DNA from: an uncultured Succinivibrio sp.
GTDB taxonomy: Bacteria; Pseudomonadota; Gammaproteobacteria; Enterobacterales; Succinivibrionaceae
DNA length: 26,428 nucleotides
Assembly (NCBI GenBank): GCA_900754255.1
Contig: CAAECI010000084.1
Location: 1 to 26,428, forward strand
Direction of reading: 5' to 3'
Translations under genes and position numbers: made by a program
Notes under the pieces: model-generated
What the model was told of the DNA's origin: nothing
The model's database searches: none
The model's input: the letters and a program-made list of their open reading frames with translations, nothing else
In this document: piece by piece, positions 1-8,445 of the stretch
Layout of the letters: each line of letters begins with the position of its first letter
How positions within the stretch are numbered: position 1 is the stretch's first letter

Positions 1-77
1 AATTTAAAAAGCACGTCGTTGGTGAGCTTTAGATCGTGCGCCTTAAGACCATTTCACTGCGGAGAATTAATATCCAT
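1..77 (-). pseudogene. 5' end of a possible Rpn/PD-(D/E)XK family nuclease, broken by an in-frame TGA
   Basis: On the minus strand an ATG at 77-75 has a good Shine-Dalgarno (AAAGG, 7 nt upstream) and reads MDINSPQ, then an in-frame TGA at 56-54, then NGLKAHDLKLTNDVLFK to the window edge. The segment LTNDVLFK resembles the N-terminus of Rpn/YhgA-type 'PD-(D/E)XK nuclease family transposase' proteins, which often begin with a ...KNDxLFKxLF... motif. The gene leaves the window at position 1, so the catalytic core cannot be seen. TGA serves as a normal stop elsewhere in the window (NUDIX gene, jetB, jetC), so recoding is unlikely. The codon is either a nonsense mutation or a base error. The family call rests on only about 17 residues and is tentative. 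Confidence 0.35.
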
Positions 78-94
78 GATCAAACCTTTGTATG

Positions 95-211
95 TCAGAT
101 TGCCACATTCTTTTTTTCTTGAAGTATAGCATCTGTACAAGGCATGTTGACTTTACAAAAGTCAGTCATATTAAGTGAGCACTGACACTTAAGCATATAT
201 TCCTTCGTCAT
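95..211 (-). CDS. Small ORF of 38 aa, cysteine-rich, coupled to the upstream remnant
   Basis: The ATG at 211-209 overlaps the TGA of the upstream remnant in an ATGA arrangement, which suggests translational coupling. The product begins MTKEYMLKCQCSLNMTDFCK and ends KKNVAI at a TGA (97-95). The spacing of LKCxCS and a following VNMPCTDA loosely resembles the start of DUF4280/PAAR-like proteins (LKCxxG...). Those are around 110 residues, so this would be a truncated relic. I do not recognise it firmly. The start overlap and its position between two other ribosome-bound starts support real coding history. Confidence 0.35.
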   Translation of the reverse strand: MTKEYMLKCQCSLNMTDFCKVNMPCTDAILQEKKNVAI

Positions 212-560
212 AAAAAGGAGATGTCCTCCAAATTATGGCTATTCTTTAGCAGATAGACTTTTTCAAATATCTCCAGACCGTACTCGGCGGTACATTTAAA
301 GTTCCGCCTCATTCCCTGCGCAAGTATCAACTGATCTGAGGAAAGCAAATCCAATACAGCACGTATATGATTTGCAACGAAATAGTGTTTTTTATGGAAG
401 GGAGGCTTCTGCTTACCTTCTATTCCGTATTAATAAAAAAAACACTCTGTTCAGAATAGCGAAGATCCAATGGATCCCAAACGATACCGTATAAATGCAG
501 TCGCCCGAGTTTTTTAAAGAGCAAGGAAGATTTAATGCTTGCATACCGGATATACAACAC
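208..560 (-). pseudogene. Unrecognised gene, about 117 codons, with a single frameshift
   Basis: A GTG at 560-558 has a strong Shine-Dalgarno (AAGGAG, 7 nt upstream) and opens a frame reading VLYIRYASIKSSLLFKKLGR... to FFINTE, then stops at TAG. Reading continues cleanly one frame over as EGKQKPPFHKKHYFVANHIR... and ends ...LEDISFL at the TGA at 210-208. The total of 353 nt is one base short of a whole number of codons, consistent with one lost base near 425-435. The shift lies just after a T8 run, but slipping at that run would hit a TAA, so programmed frameshifting there is not supported. Both halves have protein-like composition. I cannot name the family. Confidence 0.5.
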
Positions 561-676
561 GATATTTCTCCTTACTGACTTTTAATTATGATATCGATTT
601 GTAAAAATCAAAATAAAAATTGATTTCTTAGAAAGAAAAATTCGTTTATTAGAGAAATGGAATTGCAGTATAGAGA

Positions 677-766
677 TGGCGGTGAGATCGGGATTCGAAC
701 CCGAGATACGCGTTAACGTATACACGCTTTCCAGGCGTGCTCCTTCAGCCACTCGGACATCTCACC
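677..766 (-). tRNA. tRNA-Ser(GGA)
   Basis: The minus strand reads as a 90-nt class II tRNA. The acceptor arms GGTGAGA (766-760) and TCTCACC (687-681) pair, G at 680 is the discriminator, and CCA is encoded at 679-677. The anticodon loop is CTGGAAA, giving GGA, between CACGC-type stem arms. A long variable arm (TATACGTTAACGCGTA region) and the TTCGAATCC T-loop are as expected for serine tRNA. A protein-like frame covers the same bases on the plus strand, but this is tRNA sequence. Confidence 0.97.
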
Positions 767-787
767 GTTGTTTACGGAACGAGAACC

Positions 788-815
788 ATTATATAGATTT
801 ATTTATGATATGCAA
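788..815 (-). promoter_or_regulatory. Sigma-70-type promoter of tRNA-Ser
   Basis: On the minus strand, TTGCAT (815-810) and TATAAT (793-788) are separated by 16 nt, a near-consensus promoter. The -10 ends 21 nt before the tRNA 5' end at 766, giving a short leader for processing. Confidence 0.8.
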
Positions 816-856
816 GTTTTTTTTGCTATTTTTTGCTTTTAGCCCCTTACTCAAAC

Positions 857-883
857 AAAAAACGGCTTATAAAAGCCGTTTTT
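857..883 (-). terminator. Intrinsic terminator after the chemotaxis gene (possibly bidirectional)
   Basis: AAAAACGGCTT (858-868) pairs with AAGCCGTTTTT (873-883) around the loop ATAA. On the minus strand it follows the chemoreceptor stop by about 45 nt and ends in a T-rich tract. The stem is symmetric, so it could act on both strands and insulate the tRNA promoter. Confidence 0.85.
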
Positions 884-927
884 GGTCTATCATTTTTCCC
901 ATCCCTAGGGATAGAAATTTTTAAACA

Positions 928-2520
928 TCAAACCTTGAAGCTGTTCATTTGCTCAAGCAGATCCTCTACATCTTTCAAGGAATTTGCCGTCTCCGACTGA
1001 GCCTGATCCACCAAGTGAACGAATTCCTCGGTAGCCGAAGTGATCATCTGCATGTTTTCAGAGATCTCGGAGGTAGCCGTGGTCTGCTCTTCTGCCGCAG
1101 TTGCGATCTGTGTGATCCTGGCATTTACATCGTTCACGTGGTCGATGATCTCATGCAGACTATTACGTACATCCTCAGCCTTCACAGCCAACTGGCTGAT
1201 GGTCTCAAGACTTGAAAGCATGGACTTATTGCAGGTTTCGGCATCCTCCTGCACCTGACTTACCATCTTGGTGATCTCCTGAGTTGAAGCGGAAGAACGC
1301 ATGGCCAAGGCTCGGACCTCATCAGCAACCACCGCAAAGCCTCTTCCGGCATTGCCTGCTCTTGCCGCCTCAATAGCCGCATTTAAGGCCAACAGATTGG
1401 TTTGAGAGGCAATATCCTCGATGGTTTGAACTATAGAGCCGATCTTTTCTGATTGCTTAACCAGAGTCTCTACATGCTTGGCATCGTCTTGAGCCTTTTC
1501 AACCTGCCTTTGCAGCCCGTTGATGGTTGCCTCCACATTCTTTACTCCTTCTTCGGTAATGGCAACCGAGGAGGAGGCAACCTCTGCGGCATTTTCACAG
1601 TTCTTAGCAATATCCGCCGTTGTCGATACCATTTCGTCGGAGGCGGCAGCCACCGTCATGGCTTTGCTTTGGGCGGTCTTGGAACTCTCAGAAATGTGAT
1701 CCGTGATCTTGTGAACATTATGCGCATTGGAAATAGTGCTTTGTGCTACGGTAATGATCGTTTGTATTCTGTCTCTCCAAGTCGAACGCATATATTCGAC
1801 GGACTTGATGGCATCTCCGAGCTCGTCCTTTGCATGCGCCAATATGGGGGTTGCCAGATTACCCTCAGCGATGATCTTGGCCTCATGTTTCATGCGTCCC
1901 ACGCTGCGTATAATATATTTGGGAAGCGATAAAGCCATATACAGGCTTATCAATACAGCGATGACGGCAACAGCGGCGTTTATGTAAACGGCATCCAAGG
2001 AATTTAGGGCTGAAACATTATCCTGTACAACCTTTATTTGGTAGCCTGTCACCTTTTGCAGATTGGTGTTAATGACAAGGAAATTTTCGGTCATGGTACC
2101 TATGAAAACCTCTTTGGCCTCATCTAGCTTTTGCGCCCTGAGCATGGGCTCGATATACGTACGAAAGCTTGCTACGTAGGCTTTAGTATTTTCCTTAACA
2201 AGTCCTATTTCCTCAGGATAACGCGTTGTCTGCATGGCCTCGGCAGCTTTTTCAAGTTTATTGACGTCTTCGACTGCGGTATCAAGAGTATCAATTCCTG
2301 CTTTTCCTTCAATTAGAGCTATCAATTGACCATGCAACGCCAGTACCGCATTTAGGGTTTTACTGGTTCTGCCGTGACGCTGCTCCAAGGTTACAGAGGT
2401 TAATTCGGCAATATTCTTATTATGGAAGGTAGAGGCGATCCCTATGCCCGATACTGTCAAAATGAGCGCCATCACCAACGTATAGGAAAGGATGAGTTTC
2501 TGTTTAATATTTAATTTCAT
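928..2520 (-). CDS. Methyl-accepting chemotaxis protein with a large periplasmic sensor
   Basis: This is a 530-residue transmembrane chemoreceptor. It should sense an unknown periplasmic ligand and control CheA/CheW, and thereby flagellar rotation or a related output. A membrane helix spans about residues 9-30. A helical periplasmic region of about 150 residues follows (four-helix-bundle type by length and composition). A second helix lies at about 181-202, a HAMP linker at about 203-256, and the signalling coiled coil runs to the end. The diagnostic hairpin tip is at 361-405, containing ASQTNLLALNAAIEAARAG and GRGFAVVADEVRALA. There is no NWETF-type C-terminal pentapeptide for CheR tethering. 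No other chemotaxis or flagellar gene is nearby, so it is an orphan receptor. The start codon is ATG with only a weak ribosome site. Confidence 0.93.
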   Translation of the reverse strand: MKLNIKQKLILSYTLVMALILTVSGIGIASTFHNKNIAELTSVTLEQRHGRTSKTLNAVLALHGQLIALIEGKAGIDTLDTAVEDVNKLEKAAEAMQTTRYPEEIGLVKENTKAYVASFRTYIEPMLRAQKLDEAKEVFIGTMTENFLVINTNLQKVTGYQIKVVQDNVSALNSLDAVYINAAVAVIAVLISLYMALSLPKYIIRSVGRMKHEAKIIAEGNLATPILAHAKDELGDAIKSVEYMRSTWRDRIQTIITVAQSTISNAHNVHKITDHISESSKTAQSKAMTVAAASDEMVSTTADIAKNCENAAEVASSSVAITEEGVKNVEATINGLQRQVEKAQDDAKHVETLVKQSEKIGSIVQTIEDIASQTNLLALNAAIEAARAGNAGRGFAVVADEVRALAMRSSASTQEITKMVSQVQEDAETCNKSMLSSLETISQLAVKAEDVRNSLHEIIDHVNDVNARITQIATAAEEQTTATSEISENMQMITSATEEFVHLVDQAQSETANSLKDVEDLLEQMNSFKV

Positions 2521-3083
2521 GGTAGTTGTGCCGTTTTCTATGTATTAAAAAAAATGCGCAAAGTCTTCAACTTGTCTGCATTTTATGCTTAAAGTTATTA
2601 CGCCCCTTCCCGTTGATTGCGGAAAAACACATGTTTTAGAATTTTTGGGCTTTATTGTTTCAATTAAAGCCGTAACATCGTGATTATTAATTCAACGCCC
2701 CCTCTTTCTATTGCTTATAGATATCATATGCAAAGCATTGATGTACGGAGCACACCAAGCTTTTAAGCTCCGTAATGCACGTATCATGTGCATTTTAGGC
2801 ATATGCCTCAAAAATTACTTGATCAAACTCACAACCATTTAGGCCGATACCACGGCTTTGCAGTAAGTTATCACCCCATCTACCGTATACCTATTTAACG
2901 ACCGTAATTGTTGATGTATTAGTTATTTTTCGTATGCGATGACGTCAAAATCTAAAAGCTTAAAAAAACAGAAGAGCAACTCCCGACAGTTTTTGCAGGT
3001 TTTGTCAAAAGCATACTATACTCTGATGGTACGTATAACGAATAAAGAACGCTTCCCACAGTGGGGGTAACAACAATCGGATC
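2521..3083. other. Long spacer between the chemoreceptor and jetD with two adjacent hairpins
   Basis: No intact gene is visible in this 563-base gap. Two neighbouring inverted repeats lie in the middle: TACGGAGC (2744-2751) with GCTCCGTA (2767-2774), and AATGCAC (2774-2780) with GTGCATT (2788-2794). They are followed by the palindrome GGCATATGCC (2798-2807). On the plus strand, short protein-like stretches (LGRYHGFAVSYHPIYRIP near 2835-2895 and TEEQLPTVFAGFVKS near 2960-3010) are separated by stops. They could be decayed coding sequence, but this is weak. No clear terminator for the jet operon was seen. Confidence 0.4.
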
Positions 3084-4286
3084 TCAGCCCTGGGGATGCG
3101 TCATCTTTGGCTTTTGCATACTGCGGGCAAAGGCTTCATTAATCGCTTTAATATCAATGCGTTCCTGCTCAAGACGCAATTTACCGCTTAAAAGCTCCGT
3201 ATAAAGAGCCTGCTCCTGTGCCGTCAGATCCTCCAAATGCTCTTTTTTTACATCGCCGGTAGGATCGGGAACGCAGAGATCGCGCCACTTTTTAAGCACA
3301 CTGAGATCTGTCATCACGGTTACAGCCTGCGGAACGGTACGTCTTAATTCGGAAACGATGATGAGACCGTGGCAATCCAAATCGCCCATATAGAAAACCG
3401 GTACCTCCTTGATCCAAGCGATCTCCTTCAAAGAGGCGGTATCGCGGCCCAGTCCGAAAATTATCGCCGTATCATCAGGAACCTCCACGGACATACCGGT
3501 GGCATTATTCTCTATGATCACCAAGGCCTTGGGACGACGTCTGTTTAGGACGCTACCTGGCAGCTTAACATACTCCGTTGCAGCTATACCCTCAGCAAAT
3601 ATGTGCGCGTGACGAAGATTAAACAGCACCGGCATAGTGTTAAATTGCCATCTTTCGAATATGGAGGATGCCTTCACCCCCTCCCCGTAATATTTTGTAA
3701 AGAAAGCGGCCGTCAGTACACGATGCTTCTCAAACCATTTGGAATCGATCCCGCGTACGGGGATCTCGCGCACGAAGCAATGCGCCCTATGATTACGATC
3801 AAGCCATGCGATAAGAGCACAAAGCCTTTCTACCTCGCCTGCGGCATCCTCTGAACTTAGCAGGTAAAAATCGCTTGCCAATACCTCCTTTAAGCAGGCG
3901 GCATAGGGATCTGGCAGTGCCCTTAAAATTACCGTCGCCTTTAAAAAGGTCGCATAAGCACAGGGAAGAGAGGAGGAAGCCTTAAACCAGGCCTCAACCG
4001 TATGCAGCGTGATTTTTGAGGGAATATCGATCCTAAAGCCAAAGCTCTTCCAGTTACAGCTTTTAAACTCCAATTCCGCCCCCTCAATTGAGCTTACATA
4101 CTCCTGTACGGAGGCGATCCAAGACTTTAATTTCTTAAAGTCACTGCCAAAATCGGCCGCACTTGCCGACAAAGGCAGAGAGATTGCGGTGAAGGACTCG
4201 GAATTGCCGGCACTTAGAAGTAAGGCGCGAATATTGCGTCTTAGTTTAGCGGAGAAAAGATCCTTAATAGCGGCCGTACTCTTCAT
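3084..4286 (-). CDS. jetD: Wadjet nuclease subunit JetD (DUF3322/DUF2220, Toprim fold)
   Basis: JetD is the plasmid-cleaving subunit of the Wadjet SMC complex. The product is 400 residues, normal for the family. The N-terminal part (about 1-200) corresponds to DUF3322 and the C-terminal part to DUF2220, a Toprim nuclease related to topoisomerase VI and Spo11. Likely metal-binding acids are visible: E259 in VIIENNATG, and D302 and D304 in YMGDLDCHG. The segment RLEQERIDIKAIN (about 381-393) matches the usual family tail. The ATG overlaps the jetC stop by one base (TGATG), so the two are translationally coupled. This is the last gene of the jet operon. The active-site residues look intact, so the nuclease should be functional. 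Confidence 0.9.
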   Translation of the reverse strand: MKSTAAIKDLFSAKLRRNIRALLLSAGNSESFTAISLPLSASAADFGSDFKKLKSWIASVQEYVSSIEGAELEFKSCNWKSFGFRIDIPSKITLHTVEAWFKASSSLPCAYATFLKATVILRALPDPYAACLKEVLASDFYLLSSEDAAGEVERLCALIAWLDRNHRAHCFVREIPVRGIDSKWFEKHRVLTAAFFTKYYGEGVKASSIFERWQFNTMPVLFNLRHAHIFAEGIAATEYVKLPGSVLNRRRPKALVIIENNATGMSVEVPDDTAIIFGLGRDTASLKEIAWIKEVPVFYMGDLDCHGLIIVSELRRTVPQAVTVMTDLSVLKKWRDLCVPDPTGDVKKEHLEDLTAQEQALYTELLSGKLRLEQERIDIKAINEAFARSMQKPKMTHPQG

Positions 4287-7200
4287 CAGGCCCCGACCTC
4301 TTTAGGCTTTTGCTCCACACCCTTGTCAAGTAAAAGCTTGAGCTTTATTTCCTTAAGCGACGAGGACTTACGATCCTCACACACCACATAATGCATATTT
4401 CCTATGTAAGGCTCGATGGTATGGATCCCCTTATTCGGAGTGGCGATGATGAGCTGAAAGCCGAACTGCTCGAATATTTGCAGGGAAATATCGGTAAAAT
4501 TGCTGTCCGCCTTATCAAAGGCCTCATCCAGCACCACCGGTGCATATTTAGGCTTGGTGTCCGCCGTTCCTCCCAGCTGATAGCGCAGGGCTGCCGCAAG
4601 GCAGGTGGTGGTAAGCTTTTGACGCTGACCGCCGGATTTTCCGCTGCCGCTGTCATAGATCTCAATAACATGTCCGTCCTCATCGAATTCCTCGCCGTGG
4701 AATTCAACATGCTGTCTCACGTCCAACACATTATCGCGCCATCTTAGATCGGAAGGCGTCGGTACATAGCTGGGATCGGCCGCTCCGCACGAGAGCTTGT
4801 TGACCAAATTTTTAAGGTCGGCAAAACGTCTTTCGGCTTCCTTTTCGGTTAATTCTGAGGATGCCGCTTTTTCCATTACGCTGCGGTACATGCGGTCAAA
4901 TTCCTTGATCTCCTCAAGCCTGCGATCATCCACTAAGATCTGTAAATGAGTCTGCTCGTCGCCGTTGCGATTGAAGGGAACCTGCGAAAGCGAGACGTTC
5001 ACCTCCTTTAATCTTTCCTTAATTACTCGGCGTTCATCGTCTATGCAACGATAGAGATCGACCAAATTTTGCGAGGTGGTATTTTCAAGCAGATCACGAA
5101 AACGTCGCTCGTATTTAGGCAGACCGTCTTTTTCAAGCTGCTGCAGTTTTTGCATAAACTCGCTACAGCTTGCAAGATCAGCGGTAAGCTCCGTACACTC
5201 CTCCGGCCATGAGCGTTTAAACTCAACAAAATATTGTATGGTTTTAGCCTCGCGATCCGATGCTTTCTTTAAAAAATCCGCGCTCTTTTTGTTCAAAACA
5301 GCGATGAGAGTGCTACAAATTAAATTTAAATCGTCCGGATCTTGTACGGCTCGTGCAGGATCCTTAAGCATCGCCTGCGCTGTTTTTTGAAGTTCCTCAT
5401 TGTATTTTTCGTTATGCTCTCCGCCTTTGATGATCTCATCGGTTCGATCACAGATTTTCTGACAGGAAAGCAGTCTGTCTTTCAGCATTCCGGTCTCCTG
5501 ATCGGAAACGCGAATTGCTTCTCTAACGCCGTTACGCTCTTTTTTACTCTTATTCAATTCCTCATTGATCTGGTGGAGTTCTTTATTCCCCTCCTCGATT
5601 TCACGTCTTGAATTTTCTAGATCATGAATTAAGGAGAGTACGCGTGCGTGATCGATGTCGGCCCATTCTATGCCCTCAAGGCGCAAGGTCGCATTCTGCA
5701 GGTTACGCAACGTATTTTGCCTGGTATCGATGGCATTTGACTGCTTTTTCAGATCCTCGATCTCATCGACCGTTTGCTGAGCTTTATTTTTAAGCTGCTG
5801 TAATTTTTCACGAATTGAAAATCCTGTAACCCAATACGTAGGATCGTCTACACGATGACGATCGTCCTTTTCGTGACGACTGCGATTATGCTTGACCTGT
5901 CCCGACAAAGTCACCGCCTTTTCATAGCGCTCAAGATCCTTGGGATCTTCAATACATTTGTAATTGAAGCGACGGGACAACTCCGCTTTTATCCAAGAGT
6001 TAAAGGCGGAGCGTTTAATCTCAAATTTCTCGGGCAAGGAGTTTTCTTCAGGATCTGCAAACACCTCGACTCGCATGGAAGGAACGCGATGATAGACAAG
6101 ACGGGTGCCCAGATGGCGGGCATTGACGGTACGGGAGAAGGCCTGATAATGATCCTGATCTACAAGCATGGAAAGTGCAAACTGATGCACGACGCGTTCG
6201 AGCGCTCCCTGCCATTTCTTCTCCTCCTCCTTGATCTGAATATGCTCGCCGACAAAGGGCAGATCCTGCTCACTTAAACCAAGCTCCGCGCACAGCTCAT
6301 CTCTAAGCTCCAAAAGCTCGGACGGAATATTACTGCGGTGCTTTTCCATGATCTCAATATCATGACGCAAGGATGCAAACTGTCTTTCGGCAATTTTCCT
6401 AAGTCCAACCTTCTCATCACGTTGGCAGGTCAAATCCTCAAGTTCGCGGGCAAAGGACTCCTTTTTTTCGCGTACTCCCTGCATGATTTCTTCAAATTCT
6501 AAGGCGCTTTTAGGCATGGCAAGCTCTAGTTGCTGCAGGCTCTCACGGCAACGCTCGACGTCACGCGCAATGCGGATCTCACGGCTTTTGGCCTGCTGCA
6601 ATTCGATTTTAATTCTTTCCAGTTGATCGCCGCCGCTCTCGCGACTGCGTCTTTCCAAATCTTCTATAACACGCGAAAGACGCTCCTCCTCATTTTGCAG
6701 ATCCTCAAGTCGTCCTTTGCAAATAAGGAGATCCTTTTCTATTTTGGCTTTGGCGCTTTGAGCCCTTTCGTGCTCGCAAAGGGCCTGCCAGTAAGGAACG
6801 TAATCGGACAGCTTTTGATAATGATCAGACTTTGCCTGCGCCTTTTTGCTGTCCTCCAGGGCCTCGCGTGAGGGGGACAGGACTGCGATTTGATCACGCG
6901 CCTTACACACGCTGAGCCACGCCGAATTCAACTCGGAGAATTCGGAAACCAGCCCCTCGGAGATGGTAAAGGTACGCGGCGTTTCCAACATATAATTGCG
7001 CAAAAAGTCGTTGATATCACCTAGGTTCTTGGCTGACTGTGCCTTATGCAGAAGTCTTAATACCGTTTCGTCGCGTATACCGAAAAACTTCATAAGCTGT
7101 GCGCTGTAGGTGGCGAAGGTATCAAAACGCTCCGCACCGTCGGCGGCAACCTTGAGCACCCAAGACAAATTGAACTGCGTTTTGGCAAAATCCTTTATTT

Positions 7201-7675
7201 CGTCAACGGAGAAGTTACGCGGAATATAAAAAAATATTTGCTTGACGGAGGTGTTGTCACAGGAGCGCCCCTTGATATAGCCAATGAAAAGGAAGGTGGC
7301 CTCCCGCCCCAGATCGCTTCTATAGGTTAAGGCAATTGCCGACCACACGGAGTCCTTGCGCAGAAATTCTATGACGGGGGATCCGTGTTCATCCAGACGA
7401 TTGCTCCAGGCACCGCGTACATAAGACACGAAATTACGATCGCCGCGGCTTTTTTCACCCTCACGAGCGGCGGCATTGAAGTTTAGATAGCGTCTTGGTA
7501 CCAATAACACGCTCATGGCATCCAAAAGAGTGGATTTGCCGGAGCCTGAATCGCCCACGAAAAGATGCCCCTTCTCCGAGATGGGAATGTCGTGATATCC
7601 GCAGAAGGTACCCCAATTTGCCACCTGAAAACGGATCAGGCGAAACTGCTCGCTGAATTCAAATAAATCGTTCAC
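4286..7675 (-). CDS. jetC: Wadjet SMC-like ATPase JetC (MksB/EptC family)
   Basis: JetC is the SMC-type motor that loop-extrudes circular plasmid DNA before JetD cuts it. The protein is 1129 residues. Walker A is GDSGSGKST at 41-49. Long heptad-rich coiled coils occupy roughly 300-440 and 640-900 on either side of a globular hinge. The ABC signature SGGQRQ is at 1014-1019. Walker B VVLDEAFDKAD has D1050 and the catalytic E1051. ATPNKGI follows as a switch region. The start is GTG (7675) within a GTGA overlap with the jetB stop, preceded by AAGGA at 6 nt. Similar architectures occur in MukB and MksB, but the neighbours make JetC the right call. Confidence 0.93.
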   Translation of the reverse strand: MNDLFEFSEQFRLIRFQVANWGTFCGYHDIPISEKGHLFVGDSGSGKSTLLDAMSVLLVPRRYLNFNAAAREGEKSRGDRNFVSYVRGAWSNRLDEHGSPVIEFLRKDSVWSAIALTYRSDLGREATFLFIGYIKGRSCDNTSVKQIFFYIPRNFSVDEIKDFAKTQFNLSWVLKVAADGAERFDTFATYSAQLMKFFGIRDETVLRLLHKAQSAKNLGDINDFLRNYMLETPRTFTISEGLVSEFSELNSAWLSVCKARDQIAVLSPSREALEDSKKAQAKSDHYQKLSDYVPYWQALCEHERAQSAKAKIEKDLLICKGRLEDLQNEEERLSRVIEDLERRSRESGGDQLERIKIELQQAKSREIRIARDVERCRESLQQLELAMPKSALEFEEIMQGVREKKESFARELEDLTCQRDEKVGLRKIAERQFASLRHDIEIMEKHRSNIPSELLELRDELCAELGLSEQDLPFVGEHIQIKEEEKKWQGALERVVHQFALSMLVDQDHYQAFSRTVNARHLGTRLVYHRVPSMRVEVFADPEENSLPEKFEIKRSAFNSWIKAELSRRFNYKCIEDPKDLERYEKAVTLSGQVKHNRSRHEKDDRHRVDDPTYWVTGFSIREKLQQLKNKAQQTVDEIEDLKKQSNAIDTRQNTLRNLQNATLRLEGIEWADIDHARVLSLIHDLENSRREIEEGNKELHQINEELNKSKKERNGVREAIRVSDQETGMLKDRLLSCQKICDRTDEIIKGGEHNEKYNEELQKTAQAMLKDPARAVQDPDDLNLICSTLIAVLNKKSADFLKKASDREAKTIQYFVEFKRSWPEECTELTADLASCSEFMQKLQQLEKDGLPKYERRFRDLLENTTSQNLVDLYRCIDDERRVIKERLKEVNVSLSQVPFNRNGDEQTHLQILVDDRRLEEIKEFDRMYRSVMEKAASSELTEKEAERRFADLKNLVNKLSCGAADPSYVPTPSDLRWRDNVLDVRQHVEFHGEEFDEDGHVIEIYDSGSGKSGGQRQKLTTTCLAAALRYQLGGTADTKPKYAPVVLDEAFDKADSNFTDISLQIFEQFGFQLIIATPNKGIHTIEPYIGNMHYVVCEDRKSSSLKEIKLKLLLDKGVEQKPKEVGA

Positions 7676-8370
7676 TCTTCGTCCTTACGCACATTGTCCT
7701 GATCTTCATTTAAAAGCAGATCGGTTTGCCCGGTAACGGCAAAGCTCTTTTCCATATCGCGTTGCTTTTGCCTATATTGCTCCATCAGGGCGCTTAAATC
7801 TCCGGCATCAAAGACATATTTTAAGATGGGACTTATAACGTAGCCCTCCATAGCGTTGACCTTGGTGAGAAGGTGTCGGTCGATGAAACGCTTTTGAATG
7901 CCGTTCAGTCTTTTGCGCAGCTGCTGCTCGTCATTGCGTACCGACGGATCAAAGGTACGCATGTAGGTCACCATTTCCTCATCGGTAATAAGTGCCTGCT
8001 GGGCATGCTGCTCGGCATGCATAAGCCGCTCGCGCATGGCCACGAGCATGACCGAATCCAAAAATCGATAGGTATAGGTAGGTAGCAACTGCGGAACCTC
8101 CAGATCTCCGGTATCCGCAGGTCGCACGAAGGCCACTCCGTCGCTTTCACTTATGAACAATTCCAAAAAAAGATTGGCCAGCTGCACCTTAAGCTCTTCC
8201 TGATGGTTTATAAGAAGAGGCCACAACTGTTTTTTCTGATCGCGCCACAAATACGGTCCCTTCAGCAAAAATACAAGCAGTCGGCGTACCTCCAGACTCT
8301 CGGTACCCACGTCTCCTTCATACAAGCCCTTTTGCCTTAAAATATCCTCTGCGCTTTGTTCTTCACTCAT
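7672..8370 (-). CDS. jetB: Wadjet accessory subunit JetB (DUF4194, MksE/kite-like)
   Basis: JetB is the kite-type subunit that binds JetA and the JetC neck in the Wadjet complex. The product is 232 residues, as expected for DUF4194. The central region with winged-helix character contains EVRRLLVFLLKGPYLWRDQ near 27-45 and a C-terminal half with RNDEQQLRKRLNGIQKRF. ATG at 8370 has AGGAA 7 nt upstream. It ends in a 4-nt overlap with jetC, typical of a tightly coupled operon. Identification rests on length, position between JetA and JetC, and sequence character; no catalytic motif is expected. Confidence 0.87.
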   Translation of the reverse strand: MSEEQSAEDILRQKGLYEGDVGTESLEVRRLLVFLLKGPYLWRDQKKQLWPLLINHQEELKVQLANLFLELFISESDGVAFVRPADTGDLEVPQLLPTYTYRFLDSVMLVAMRERLMHAEQHAQQALITDEEMVTYMRTFDPSVRNDEQQLRKRLNGIQKRFIDRHLLTKVNAMEGYVISPILKYVFDAGDLSALMEQYRQKQRDMEKSFAVTGQTDLLLNEDQDNVRKDEE

Positions 8371-8445
8371 ATTTATTCCTGTTTTGGAAAGTGCAGCTAT
8401 GCCTTGCTCGTTTGTTCACTTATTGTCTTGACCTCAAGCTGATAC

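Noticed and set aside
54..56. TGA read as tryptophan (alternative genetic code)
   Set aside because: TGA is used as the normal stop in jetB, jetC and the NUDIX gene.
425..452. Programmed ribosomal frameshift at the T8 run in the left-edge gene
   Set aside because: A -1 slip at the T-run leads at once into a TAA. The shift must occur a few codons later with no slippery heptamer, so a mutation is more likely.
676..924. Protein-like frame MAVRSGFEPEIRV... on the plus strand
   Set aside because: It runs through the tRNA-Ser gene, its promoter and a terminator; the 'protein' is tRNA sequence read in the antisense direction.
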